Below, one piece after another: positions 53,773 through 62,208 of a stretch of DNA of 64,000 nt. This DNA comes from Leptolyngbya sp. FACHB-261 (GTDB taxonomy: Bacteria > Cyanobacteriota > Cyanobacteriia > FACHB-261), in NCBI RefSeq assembly GCF_014696065.1, contig NZ_JACJPL010000024.1:248001-312000 (forward strand), in the 5' to 3' direction. The notes under the pieces were generated by a model that made no database searches, was not told the origin of the DNA, and saw only the letters and a list, made by a program, of their open reading frames with translations. Numbering within the stretch: position 1 is the stretch's first letter; each line of letters opens with the position of its first letter. Position numbers and translations under genes: made by a program.

Positions 53773-54195
53773 GATTATCTTCGATGGGCCAGAGGTGGAG
53801 TTTCATCCTTTCACTTTTTTAAAGCTCCAGTGCTGTAACTACCAGCAAATTTTGTTTGTAGTTCCATAGAAAATCAGACTGTTTTTCAAGGCTTTGCCAC
53901 GAAAAATCTCCTCAGCTATTTGCTTTGGCCTTTCACTTTGGTCATTGACGTTGGAGTGATACCGCTACTGGCGGCACAGCCTTGGGAAACAACGCTCAAC
54001 TTTGAAGGTCATAGGGCGAAGCATTGAGGCAAGAGTTCTTGAGACACTGCCAAGACCACTTTCAAGAACAGCTGTTTGAGTGTTTGGCCCTTAGTTTCCA
54101 ATTGGCCAGTTCTATCCCCACGCCGCTGAAGTGACTGCAGTTTTCGATGGGTTACTCTTGTTACTGTTGATTTTTCGATTGAGAATCTACCAAGA
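53773..54195. other. 423-bp gene-free region
   Basis: Frames in the minus direction show fragments such as SERPKQIAEEIFRGKAL and a short open frame (54009-54209) without a known family. It may be a decayed gene, but nothing can be assigned. Confidence 0.35.
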
Positions 54196-54828
54196 ATGGC
54201 AAAGCTCACTGTTCATGGCACTCCCATCAGTACTTATGTCCGTACTGTGCGGTTGCTGCTTGAGGAAGCAGGCGCAGATTACGACATTAAAGACGTTGGT
54301 ATCTTCAATGGCGATAACGAGTCAGCGGAGTATCTAGCCAAGAATCCCTTTGGTAAGGTACCGACACTCGAAGTTGATGGGCAACTGATCTATGAGACAG
54401 CTGCCATTACCGATTATCTGGATACTGTCCTAGTCGGAAACAAGTTCAGCCCGTCCGACCCGCTGACGCGAGCGCGGATGCGCCAGATCATGGCTATTGT
54501 CGACAGCTATCTCTATTCCCAGGCAATCACAACCATTGTGGTTCAGCGTCTCATTGTGCCCAGTCAGGGCGGCAAAACCGATGGGGAACGGGTGAACAAT
54601 GCCGTTTCACCTGCCAAAAAAGCAGTAGAAGCGATTGAGGCGCTAACGGTTGGCAGTCCCTATCTGCTTGGCGGCGAAGTGAGCATCGCTGACTTCTACC
54701 TCATCCCCATCTTCATCTACCTGTCAAAGACTCCAGAGTTCGATGCAATTACAGCTCAGACTCCTAAACTCCGGGCTTGGTGGGATCAAGCGGCTCAGCA
54801 TCCCAATGTGAAAAAAGTGTCCGCTTAA
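54196..54828 (+). CDS. Glutathione S-transferase family protein
   Basis: A 210-residue cytosolic GST. The thioredoxin-like N-terminal domain (KLTVHGTPISTYVRTVRLLL) contains the cis-Pro site KVPTLEVDG and the glutathione-contacting YETAAITDYLD. The all-helical C-terminal domain has YLLGGEVSIADFYLIPIFIY. Substrate unknown. The stop codon is inside GCTTAAC (54823-54829), an attC-like R'' box. Single gene. Confidence 0.9.
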   Translation: MAKLTVHGTPISTYVRTVRLLLEEAGADYDIKDVGIFNGDNESAEYLAKNPFGKVPTLEVDGQLIYETAAITDYLDTVLVGNKFSPSDPLTRARMRQIMAIVDSYLYSQAITTIVVQRLIVPSQGGKTDGERVNNAVSPAKKAVEAIEALTVGSPYLLGGEVSIADFYLIPIFIYLSKTPEFDAITAQTPKLRAWWDQAAQHPNVKKVSA

Positions 54829-54936
54829 CTCCATAGCTCGCCTCAAAACTGTTTGCCGCTGAAGCTCAGCGTTACGCTTGCTGCCATTGAGGTTTAGGTG
54901 GCCAAAAGCTGAGCGGTGGCGGCAACTAATCTTGAG

Positions 54937-55752
54937 TTACTTGGAGGAAAGACGCCTCTGCTTCTCCAGATAACTGAGCATCGCTTGCGCCACAGCCTCC
55001 GCTGATTCAACCACAAAGGCGTGGCCACCCTGAAGCATGACTAGCTCTGCACCTGGAATGCCTTGGCTAAGTTGCTGCGAGAATTTGATTGGAGTCACCA
55101 GATCTTCCTGACCAACCAGAACCAGGGTAGGGCAGCGAATATCCATGAGGCGATTGCTGGTATCACTGGTCAGGATGGCTCGGCTTTGGTGATAGAGCCC
55201 ATGAGACGTGGGTGGAAAGGGTTGCTTCTCAATCAAGTCAATCAGTTGATCGATTGCGCCGGGTGTTGAGTAGAATTTCTCGGTAAATAGCCAAGGCAAT
55301 AGAACCTTCTGATAAAGTGTTCCTTCTAATTTCTGGGTCAAGTCTCCAAACAATTCGATTAGGGCATTGAATTTGCCATCTCCCCAAGCCCAGGCTGAGA
55401 GCAGGAGCAAACTTTGGATTTTTTCTGGCTGAGACAAAGCCAATTCTTGAGCAATTTGTCCACCCATCGAGTGCCCTGCAACATGCACTCTAGCAACACC
55501 TAAGTGAGCCAACAGGGCAGCAGCATCAGCCGCCATTTGCTGAATGCTATAGGGACCGTCAGGGGCAGAACTCTGTCCTACACCTCGGTTATCAAAGCGC
55601 AGGACCTGATACTCCTCAAGCAGTGAGGGCATCATCGCCGCCCAAGTCGAACTGTCACTGGCAAAGCCTGCAATCAGCAATAACAGCTCGTTTTGGCTGG
55701 AGCCCTGAAGCTTGTAGTACACATCAATGCCATTAACTCGGATGATTGGCAC
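54937..55752 (-). CDS. Alpha/beta hydrolase
   Basis: A 271-residue hydrolase. IRVNGIDVYYKLQGS, LLLIAGFASDSSTW (oxyanion region), LRFDNRGVGQSS, nucleophile elbow VAGHSMGGQIAQELA, acid VLVGQEDLVTP and the catalytic His in QGGHAFVVES are all in order. It resembles 3-oxoadipate-enol-lactonase/haloperoxidase-like enzymes; no neighbours suggest a pathway. It ends on the minus strand about 108 bp from the GST gene. Confidence 0.88.
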   Translation of the reverse strand: MPIIRVNGIDVYYKLQGSSQNELLLLIAGFASDSSTWAAMMPSLLEEYQVLRFDNRGVGQSSAPDGPYSIQQMAADAAALLAHLGVARVHVAGHSMGGQIAQELALSQPEKIQSLLLLSAWAWGDGKFNALIELFGDLTQKLEGTLYQKVLLPWLFTEKFYSTPGAIDQLIDLIEKQPFPPTSHGLYHQSRAILTSDTSNRLMDIRCPTLVLVGQEDLVTPIKFSQQLSQGIPGAELVMLQGGHAFVVESAEAVAQAMLSYLEKQRRLSSK

Positions 55753-55786
55753 CTTCAGATCTCCTCAAAGCCTTACTCTCACTCTC

Positions 55787-56008
55787 CTATAGATCACCCT
55801 GAAGGGCACGGGCAATACTGCAAGTATGGGAAAGGATCCGGCTCATGGCATTGAACATCTCCAGGTGAATGGCACTGGCATCCAAGCTGGTTGGGGTAGC
55901 AGAGGTCCAGTGACGAAGATGACGAACCTGCATCTCGCGCTTGAGCTGATTGAGCCATTGCCGATGCGATAAAACCTCGTTGGCAATGGTAAGGGGAACC
56001 TTAGACTG
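55787..56008 (-). pseudogene. C-terminal remnant of a Na/Pi-cotransporter family protein (PhoU domain)
   Basis: A 73-codon frame bounded by stop codons, with no start. It reads EVLSHRQWLNQLKREMQVRH and SLDASAIHLEMFNAMSRILS, then TCSIARALQ. The pattern S.xxSxIHLxxxxxxxRIxSxxxSIA is the conserved end of the PhoU-like domain of YjbB-type Na/Pi cotransporters. The gene upstream is gone (an in-frame TAG at 56009-56011). It ends just upstream of the alpha/beta hydrolase start, on the same strand. Confidence 0.55.
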
Positions 56009-56298
56009 CTAGGTTATTTGTAGGGGCATAGTGAGAGATTATTGGTGAGTTGCGGTGGTCAGGTAAGCGTTAGTTCTCAGTTAGAGCGCGGCTGGGGGTA
56101 TTTGACACGGGTGTAACTACAAAACGATCTACACTTAGCCTTTTCTCTAAAAGAACAACAGAGATCCTGTGTTTGTAGCGATCATCACAGCTAGCCTATT
56201 ACGTTCAGCTTGACTGCACATAAGCTAATAAAAGTGTCGCTGGTCAAGATATTGGAGAACGACTCCTCTAAATACCAATCCCCTAAACGAGAGTGACA

Positions 56299-56357
56299 AA
56301 TCAGAACCCCACCACCTACGACACCCTCCCTGCCAAGGAGCTTGGGAGGGAGGGTGT
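56299..56357 (-). repeat. Dispersed hairpin repeat, copy 2
   Basis: On the minus strand: ACACCCTCCCT pairs with AGGGAGGGTGT (56321-56331 with 56347-56357), containing an inner CCAAG/CTTGG stem, followed by CGTAGGTGGTGGGGTTCTGATT-like flank shared with copy 1 at 38041. The stems differ in sequence yet pair perfectly, which implies selection on or generation of the hairpin. Confidence 0.7.
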
Positions 56358-56655
56358 CGCGATTAAAAGTGAGTTGATATAGTATCTTGATCGAAGACAA
56401 GCTGCTATGAACTTAATGGTGCAGTCAAGGGGATATCCGTTGGACAGGATTGCTAAATAACCCACCTTCAGACTAAATTGTGCTAACGTTTGTTTGAATT
56501 ATTGAAGCAGAAGCAGGAAGCGGGTATGAAAATTTTGGTTAGTCTGCAACCATGAATTTATTGCACTCAATTCCTTTACTCAACTTGAGTATGCATTTGC
56601 AAACTAAGTATTCGCCGAAGCAACCATAAGCGATTGAACATAGCGAGCAAATCGC

Positions 56656-57630
56656 ATGAAAGAAGACATCCTTGCCAAAATGACCGAGGACACCCGCGTC
56701 CTTGTCCAACAGATGCAAGCTCATGCAGCACCACCGCCACCGGATGCTGATCCCATTCAGCTAGCACGCAACGGTTATCGACAGGTCATTCCGCTTGCTG
56801 GGCCTATCGAAGACGTAGCAGCTGTTGAGGACTACCAAGTTGATTCAGTTATACCGACTGTTCCCCTGCGATTGTATAGGCCGCAATCTCAAGGGGGCAA
56901 CACCTCACCACTGCCAGCGCTCGTCTATCTTCACGGGGGTGGCTTCGTCAGTGGTGGCTTTGATACCCACGACCGCCCACTTCGGGCACTTGCTAATGCC
57001 AGTGGTTATGTAATTGCGGCAGTGGAGTACCGACTCGCACCAGAGTCCCCCTTTCCAGCTGCGCCAGAAGACTGTTTTGCAGCACTTCAATGGGTAATTC
57101 AAAAGGCTGAAAAACTTAGTATTGATGCCTCCAAAATTGCAATCGGTGGTGACAGCGCTGGAGGGCTACTGGCTACCGTTGTCTGTCTGATGAGTCGAGA
57201 CCGGAAAGTGAGCCGACCAATTGCTCAAGTTCTTATCTACCCTAATACCGACTTGGCAAGTGATACTCCTTCATGGCATGAATTAGATTTTCTGCACCCC
57301 AATCGCTCACGCGAAAATTTTGTAGGCCAGATGGCAATGTACGTCACCGACCCTGAAGAGCGTGAACAACCCTATGCATCTCCTTTGCGTGCCCCCGATG
57401 TTTCAGGGCTTCCACCTGCCTTAATGATTACAGCAGAACTTGATCCTCAGCGTGACGAGGGCGAAGCTTATGCTCAACGGTTGCGAGATGCTGGCTGTCT
57501 GGTTACACACACTCGTTATCCTGGTGTTTTGCATGGCTTCTTTCAAATGGGTGGAGCCATTGCGTCTGGAAGAGTTGCGATTGCTGAGGTTGCAGCTTAT
57601 CTACGCCTTCGCTTTAATCTAGCCAGTTGA
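56656..57630 (+). CDS. Alpha/beta hydrolase fold-3 esterase (HSL family)
   Basis: A 324-residue carboxylesterase/lipase-like enzyme. VYLHGGGFVSGG is the oxyanion HGGG motif; IGGDSAGGLLATVV has the nucleophile Ser; ITAELDPQRDEGEAYA has the acid Asp; and VLHGFFQM has the catalytic His. Length is normal for the bacterial HSL group. ATG 56656, no strong ribosome-binding site. No neighbouring metabolic genes. Confidence 0.9.
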   Translation: MKEDILAKMTEDTRVLVQQMQAHAAPPPPDADPIQLARNGYRQVIPLAGPIEDVAAVEDYQVDSVIPTVPLRLYRPQSQGGNTSPLPALVYLHGGGFVSGGFDTHDRPLRALANASGYVIAAVEYRLAPESPFPAAPEDCFAALQWVIQKAEKLSIDASKIAIGGDSAGGLLATVVCLMSRDRKVSRPIAQVLIYPNTDLASDTPSWHELDFLHPNRSRENFVGQMAMYVTDPEEREQPYASPLRAPDVSGLPPALMITAELDPQRDEGEAYAQRLRDAGCLVTHTRYPGVLHGFFQMGGAIASGRVAIAEVAAYLRLRFNLAS

Positions 57631-57808
57631 AGTGGTACTGAGATTACTTGTAGAAAGTCTGGAATTGAGTGGCGTCTATCTGTAGACGATCGCAGAGTAA
57701 CGCAGTCTGATCAACTTGCCAAACTGCTTGCGTTAGTGGAAGTTGGAGTTGAGATGCTATGCCAAATTTGACTGAGGAACATCAGAAATTATAAACTTTG
57801 GCAGGTAC

Positions 57809-58123
57809 ATGAATTGGTCAAGATACAGTATCCTACACCTTTGTACACCCAATGGTGGAACTGCAGCTACAACCTACACAGATGAACTCGTAATGGGCAG
57901 TTTATTCGTGGCTGGCAATGACATGCAAGAGCAAGATGGAAAAGTAAATTATCGCGCTTATCAAGTCTTTGGTCGCAGTGAAGACAGACAAGCCTATACA
58001 TTTCATCTTTTCGATTCATTTGGTGCAAATCCTGCCTCGCCAGCGCACGGTTCATGGAAAGACAATGTGTTGAATCTAGAGCAAGATAGCTACACGGCCA
58101 GTTATCTGCTGCCACTTAGCTAA
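57809..58123 (+). CDS. Truncated DUF1579-like protein
   Basis: A 104-residue protein. MGSLFVAGNDMQEQDGKVNY, YQVFGRSEDRQAYTFHLFDS and AHGSWKDNVLNLE resemble the second half of the DUF1579 beta-barrel (usual length about 150-170). The N-terminal third seems missing, or the start is elsewhere. Function unknown. It is 19 bp upstream of the GNAT gene. Confidence 0.5.
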   Translation: MNWSRYSILHLCTPNGGTAATTYTDELVMGSLFVAGNDMQEQDGKVNYRAYQVFGRSEDRQAYTFHLFDSFGANPASPAHGSWKDNVLNLEQDSYTASYLLPLS

Positions 58124-58141
58124 ACCGCTAGGCCCTAGGTC

Positions 58142-58579
58142 ATGAGAATTAAAGAGGTTGAGTACGATAGCGACGAATGGGCGGCTGCCCGCCGTATTCG
58201 ATACTCGCTCTTCTATGAGCCCGTAGGTCTACCAGAATCAGTGCTCGACGATTCAATTGAAAGGGTTGCTTTTCGAATAGTTCTAGTTGACGGCTCAGTG
58301 GTGGGCGGGTGCGGTCGATTGTCGATTAATGATGAGTCTGAAGGGATTATCAGCCAGATGGCAGTGCTTCCCAAGTATCAGGGAACTGGCGCTGGACGTA
58401 CGATAATGCTCGCGCTTCTCGATAAAGCAAAGTCCTTGGGAATTAGCTCCTTGCGTCTGAGCGGACGACTGACTGCGAGAGGGTTTTACGAGAAGTTTGG
58501 GTTCGTGGCGATAGGAGCCTCTTTTCCCTCGAAGACTACTGGAGTGGAGCACATTGAAATGATTTTGCGAAGGGCATAG
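58142..58579 (+). CDS. GNAT-family acetyltransferase
   Basis: A 145-residue N-acetyltransferase. Motif A SQMAVLPKYQGTGAGRTIML binds acetyl-CoA (QGTGAG). Motif B has LRLSGRLTARGFYEKFGFVA. ElaA/YjdJ-like short form; substrate unknown. Near an attC-like half-site (GCCCTCACAACGGAC after the stop). Typical integron-cassette-style gene. Confidence 0.87.
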   Translation: MRIKEVEYDSDEWAAARRIRYSLFYEPVGLPESVLDDSIERVAFRIVLVDGSVVGGCGRLSINDESEGIISQMAVLPKYQGTGAGRTIMLALLDKAKSLGISSLRLSGRLTARGFYEKFGFVAIGASFPSKTTGVEHIEMILRRA

Positions 58580-58618
58580 CCAGCCCTCACAACGGACATC
58601 GCGCGGCAAGGGCCAATT

Positions 58619-58822
58619 ATGCCGCAGGTTTCTAGTGGGGGCAGCCTTCAGAAGCTATGTGTTTATGATGGCTTTCGGTTTAGAACAACTGAAGAATTAA
58701 TGAGTTCAATGACCTGGTCAAGAGAAGATGCTGAACATAATTACAATCTCTGTCGCTCTCGCTTAACTGTACCGATAGATTTATTACAAGAAGAAATTTC
58801 AACTTTATTGTCAGCGAATTGA
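58619..58822 (+). CDS. Small hypothetical protein
   Basis: A 67-residue frame. The part from KLCVYDGFRFRTTEELMSSM to the end is acidic and helical and looks protein-like; the first 12 residues do not, so the true start may be downstream. No family. It has no strong ribosome-binding site. Lies between the GNAT gene and an attC-like sequence. Confidence 0.4.
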   Translation: MPQVSSGGSLQKLCVYDGFRFRTTEELMSSMTWSREDAEHNYNLCRSRLTVPIDLLQEEISTLLSAN

Positions 58823-58880
58823 TTTCCTCAACCAAGCAGTAATCAATCTAATCTTGTCTGAGCTGAGAGCAGGCTAAAAG

Positions 58881-58960
58881 ATAGCCTAACAAACGCCTGC
58901 ACACAGACGGGTTAGCCAGCGTTGGCTTAGTCTTTGTGTTATCTACCCCCGCTGAGCGGG
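58881..58960 (+). other. attC-like sequence
   Basis: ATAGCCTAACAAACGCC contains the exact R'' consensus RYYYAAC (GCCTAAC, 58884-58890). Downstream are GGGTTAGCC, GCGTTGGC and a CCCGCTGAGCGGG hairpin. The matching R' (GTTRRRY) is imperfect, so this is only a candidate integron recombination site. Confidence 0.35.
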
Positions 58961-59021
58961 AAGGAAAATGCGACATTAGCAAGAATTTGAAAGCCCGAGG
59001 CTCGCAACTGCTCATCATTAA

Positions 59022-59738
59022 TTAATCAGCCACTCTAGTGGTCTTGAGTTCGCGGTCAACAAAGTAGAATATCTCAGAGCCATACCCCACCGTCTGATTG
59101 AACCGCTCCTCTTCAGATTGCGAGGGTGAAGTTCCAGAACGATAAACGGCAGGAGATAACCATAATTCAATGGCAGGACTGGCAATAAAGGTTTCACGTT
59201 CAGCGGTGCCGCCTTCAAGGGGAAAATATTCTCGGTTGGCAGTTCCCAGTTCTCCTGAGCGTTTGAGAAACATAGCAACATAAAGCGGTTCTGCAATCGG
59301 CTGTGGCGGCTTGGGATAATCTCTGATCACCGCGTTTTCAAATGTGCCTTGATCTTGATTTATGGCTAGTCGGAACTGGGCGGTTTGTGTTTTAGGGTTC
59401 ACCAACAGTGCAGCATAATCTTGTTGTCCGTCCTGATTGAAGTCAGCAACAAAAATACTGCATGTATAGGTGATTTTAGGTTTGCCTGGAGGTCCAGGAT
59501 TTTGATCAAATTCTCGAATTTTGGCAATAAAATCATCAGGCTGAGCAAGGCGAAACTCCCCAAACGTCGCTTGCAGTGTTTCAGGAATCTCACCTCGACA
59601 CTGCACATTCGGCAAACTCGAAGCTTGTTCAACTGAGGAGGTTGCAGCAGGGCGAGCACTCTCTGCTGGAGCCTGAGGAGATGCTGTACAGGATGCTAGC
59701 CCTACCAGCAGGGTTGGCATCAAGAAACGGCGAATCAT
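59022..59738 (-). CDS. Secreted lipoprotein with FG-GAP/EF-hand-like DxNxDG segment
   Basis: A 238-residue protein with a lipoprotein signal (LMPTLLVGLASCTAS, Cys17). The mature part includes SIFVADFNQDGQQDYAALLV, a calcium-binding-like DxNxDG turn seen in FG-GAP repeats. The C-terminal half is mixed alpha/beta with no known active site. Function unknown. Only minus-strand gene in this part of the cassette-like region. Confidence 0.7.
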   Translation of the reverse strand: MIRRFLMPTLLVGLASCTASPQAPAESARPAATSSVEQASSLPNVQCRGEIPETLQATFGEFRLAQPDDFIAKIREFDQNPGPPGKPKITYTCSIFVADFNQDGQQDYAALLVNPKTQTAQFRLAINQDQGTFENAVIRDYPKPPQPIAEPLYVAMFLKRSGELGTANREYFPLEGGTAERETFIASPAIELWLSPAVYRSGTSPSQSEEERFNQTVGYGSEIFYFVDRELKTTRVAD

Positions 59739-60041
59739 TAGGAACTACTGCCCTTAAAGCAACGGTCATTGCCTATTAGACGAGATAAATTTACAGCATG
59801 TTCCCTTTCTAAACAGTTGATATACTATCGGCTGCTAATGGAGCGTATGGGACGTGCTTGTTGTGGGGATACGCCCTTGTACTCATTACTGAATTCATCA
59901 CGGCTCAGGACTTTGTAAAATTCTGTTGGCGCAGCTCACTGCATAAGATGTCAGTGTAAGGTAAGGTGAAAATTTTTAATAGGGCGTTCTAGGCTCTCTG
60001 ATCACTGATTTGAGCCGTTTTGCATAATTCTCTGAGGTACT

Positions 60042-60365
60042 ATGGCAACCATCACAGCCAACGATTCAGTCGTTACCCTTATTTCTGTGCACTCCTGTGC
60101 CCCAGAAAATCAAGTTGCGCTTGTATCACTACTAACGAGCGCGGCTCAGGACATCTATCGGAATATTCCAGGCTTCATATCAGCCAGCATCCATAAGAGT
60201 GTCGATGGTCTGGCAGTGACCAACTACGCGCAGTGGGAAAGTCTCGAGCACTTTGAGGCTGCCGGAACAAATCCTTTAGTTTCACCTTTCGTCGCCCAGG
60301 TTAAGCCACTACTCACTGGCTTTGAAGCTCACTTGTATGGCATCTCAGCAGTTGTACATGCCTAA
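60042..60365 (+). CDS. Antibiotic biosynthesis monooxygenase (ABM) domain protein
   Basis: A 107-residue ferredoxin-like-fold protein of the ABM/YgiN family. IPGFISASIHKSVDGLAVTN and YAQWESLEHFEAA are the conserved strands. Members are cofactor-free monooxygenases or have lost activity. The stop TAA lies within ATGCCTAAC (60358-60366), and GCTAGGCAT (60432-60440) is its near inverted copy, so an attC-like element follows. A strong terminator comes next. Confidence 0.85.
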   Translation: MATITANDSVVTLISVHSCAPENQVALVSLLTSAAQDIYRNIPGFISASIHKSVDGLAVTNYAQWESLEHFEAAGTNPLVSPFVAQVKPLLTGFEAHLYGISAVVHA

Positions 60366-60440
60366 CAGGACACTGCAACCTACTCACTTATCTGGCTACT
60401 CACTTACCTGGGCAGTCCGCCGAGTTTTCACGCTAGGCAT
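60358..60440 (+). other. attC-like imperfect palindrome
   Basis: ATGCCTAAC (60358-60366) and GCTAGGCAT (60432-60440) are inverted copies with one mismatch, 74 bp apart. Inside, GGACACTGC and GGGCAGTCC are also roughly inverted, as L''/L' boxes would be. Spacing between L' and R' is longer than usual, so this is a candidate only. Confidence 0.35.
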
Positions 60441-60442
60441 TT

Positions 60443-60487
60443 TGTCTCACCCTGGTTCTACCTAGGCTGTAGAACCAGGGTGAGACA
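60443..60487 (+). terminator. 19-bp perfect hairpin after the ABM gene
   Basis: Arms 60443-60461 and 60469-60487 (TGTCTCACCCTGGTTCTAC and its complement) are perfect with a 7-base loop. It stands 78 bp after the ABM stop and before the ArsR gene. No T-run at the end, but very stable. Confidence 0.6.
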
Positions 60488-60606
60488 GTGGCTGTGAGGG
60501 CATAACCCATCTCAGCGCAAGAGTTCAGGCGACAGAAAGCCAGCGCTTGACATTTTTTGAATGCTTATTTAACTTAATAGTTAATTAACCATATGGTTAA
60601 ACACAG

Positions 60607-60957
60607 ATGTCCTCAGATCAACTGAGCGTCACCTTTGCCGCCCTTGCCGATCCCACCCGGCGCGCTATCCTGGCCCACCTTGCCAAGGGTGAGGCCTCAG
60701 TGACCGAGTTGGCCAAGCCCTTCGAGATGAGTCTGCCTGCCATCTCCAAACATCTCAAGGTACTGGAGCGTGCTGGACTGATCACACGGGGTCGGGAGGC
60801 GCAATGGCGGCCCTGTCAGATCCAAGCCGAGCCACTCAAGGATGCGGCGGCTTGGATCGAGCAATATCGCCAATTCTGGGAGGAGAGCTTTGATCGGCTA
60901 GAGGATTACCTGCACGAATTACAAACTCAAGAGAAACAAGATGAGCAACAACAATGA
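60607..60957 (+). CDS. ArsR-family transcriptional regulator
   Basis: A 116-residue winged-helix repressor. ALADPTRRAILAHLAKGEAS and LPAISKHLKVLERAGLITRG form the HTH and wing; the metal-binding Cys motif of classical ArsR is absent. The C-terminus WIEQYRQFWEESFDRLEDYL is helical. This group is usually paired with an SRPBCC protein, and here its 3' end overlaps the downstream AHSA1 gene by 17 bp, so the pair is cotranscribed. Confidence 0.92.
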   Translation: MSSDQLSVTFAALADPTRRAILAHLAKGEASVTELAKPFEMSLPAISKHLKVLERAGLITRGREAQWRPCQIQAEPLKDAAAWIEQYRQFWEESFDRLEDYLHELQTQEKQDEQQQ

Positions 60958-61438
60958 TTCCACTGATGCTCAATCCGAACGCGAGATCGTCATCACTCGC
61001 GTCTTCAACGCACCCCGCGAGCTGGTATTCAAGGCGTGGACCGATCCAAAACACGTGGCGCAGTGGTGGGGTCCAAAAGGCTTCACGACCCGAGTGACTG
61101 AGATGGACTTGCGCCCAGGTGGTAAATCGCGCTACGTCATGATTGGTCCAGATGGGACGGAGTACCCGGTCAAAGGTGTCTTCCGCGAAATCGTGCCCCT
61201 TGAACGAATTGTTACCACTGACGAGTTTGACGAAGGCTCTGAAAAGGTCATGAACGTAGATCTGCCAAAAGGCATGGTAATGACGGTGCTTTTCGAGGAT
61301 GTAGGCAGCATGACCAAACTCACCCTCCGGATTACGCATGAGTCTGCTGAGGAACGCCGGAAGCACGAAGAGATGGGAGTCGTTGCAGGTTGGAACTCCA
61401 GTTTTGACAGCCTTGATGAGTTTTTGGCGAAAGCTTGA
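60941..61438 (+). CDS. SRPBCC/AHSA1 family protein
   Basis: A 165-residue hydrophobic-ligand-binding START-like fold. EREIVITRVFNAPRELVFKA, WTDPKHVAQWWGPKGFT and a C-terminal GVVAGWNSSFDSLDEFLA are the family hallmarks. Ligand unknown. It starts inside the ArsR gene, giving an operon of repressor plus SRPBCC; the VOC gene follows 116 bp later and may also be part of it. Confidence 0.92.
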   Translation: MSNNNDSTDAQSEREIVITRVFNAPRELVFKAWTDPKHVAQWWGPKGFTTRVTEMDLRPGGKSRYVMIGPDGTEYPVKGVFREIVPLERIVTTDEFDEGSEKVMNVDLPKGMVMTVLFEDVGSMTKLTLRITHESAEERRKHEEMGVVAGWNSSFDSLDEFLAKA

Positions 61439-61554
61439 GCCTCGTCCACGAATAAGACGGTCAAGGAACGGGCTGCATCGAACTACTCAGCCGGAAAACT
61501 AGCGTCAGCCTACCGAATATTTAGACCTGGAATTCGCTCTCAAAAGGAGAAAAT

Positions 61555-61962
61555 ATGGCTACTAAAATTTTCGTAAATCTGCCGGTTAAAGATCTCAATC
61601 AGTCCGTCGATTTTTTTACGAAGCTTGGCTTCAGTTTTAATGCCCAATTCACTGATGAGACGGCCACTAGCATGATTGTCAGCGATGACATATTCATCAT
61701 GCTGTTGACTCATGACAAGTTTAAGAGCTTTACTCCGAAAGAAATTTGTGATGCAACCAAGAGCACTGAAGTACTTGTTTGCTTATCTTCCGAAAGTCGA
61801 GAAAAAGTGGATGAAATGGTTCGCAACGCAGTTGCCGCAGGTGGATCGACCTACAACGAACCACAAGACTACGGTTTTATATACGCACACGGATTTCAAG
61901 ATTTAGATGGGCACATCTGGGAAGTCATGTTCATGGAACCTAGCGCAATAAACCAAAGCTAA
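61555..61962 (+). CDS. VOC-family (glyoxalase-like) protein
   Basis: A 135-residue protein of the vicinal oxygen chelate superfamily. KIFVNLPVKDLNQSVDFFTK and LGFSFNAQFTDE begin the first module; DYGFIYAHGFQDLDGHIWEV is the second, with Asp-Gly-His-x-Trp typical of the PhnB-like/lactoylglutathione-lyase-like group. AAAGGAG lies seven bases before the ATG. Substrate unknown. Confidence 0.9.
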   Translation: MATKIFVNLPVKDLNQSVDFFTKLGFSFNAQFTDETATSMIVSDDIFIMLLTHDKFKSFTPKEICDATKSTEVLVCLSSESREKVDEMVRNAVAAGGSTYNEPQDYGFIYAHGFQDLDGHIWEVMFMEPSAINQS

Positions 61963-62140
61963 ATGGCAATGTTCCATTGCAATAACAAAATGCGCTAACA
62001 GCTTATTCTAAAAGCCTGTGCAGCGAGGCTTTCGAAAGTGATTCACTCCTAGGGGGCTGGTCTGGATGCCTAGAGCGCTTCAGTGACTGCCTGACAAGGG
62101 TTGGATTGAGTGCCGGCTCCTACGAGGCCGCTCAGGCGGG

Positions 62141-62158
62141 GCGTTGGGTATCCAACGC
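62141..62158 (+). other. Hairpin with integron-type GTTRRRY/RYYYAAC arms
   Basis: GCGTTGG and CCAACGC form a 7-bp stem with loop GTAT. GTTGGGT and ATCCAAC satisfy GTTRRRY and RYYYAAC. 150 bp upstream TGCGCTAACAGC (61991-62002) resembles an R'' box. Could be an attC relic or an ordinary hairpin ahead of the MarR-GNAT gene. Confidence 0.3.
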
Positions 62159-62208
62159 TCCTAAACTCGTGATATTGTGTAGCCACTTACGTAACCACCT
62201 ACGCTTCC

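Larger units (their letters stand above)
55753..56655. other. About 900 bp without intact genes
   Basis: Contains a 222-bp remnant of a Na/Pi-cotransporter family gene (55787-56008, minus) and one copy of the dispersed hairpin repeat (56299-56357). The rest shows no coding sequence. Looks like a scar left by gene decay or an insertion. Confidence 0.5.

Noticed and set aside
54009-54209. 66-residue minus-strand frame between beta-lactamase and GST
   Set aside because: No family features or ribosome-binding site; it overlaps the GST start.
56191-56400. 69-residue minus-strand frame over the dispersed repeat
   Set aside because: It is created by the hairpin repeat and lacks any protein-like feature.
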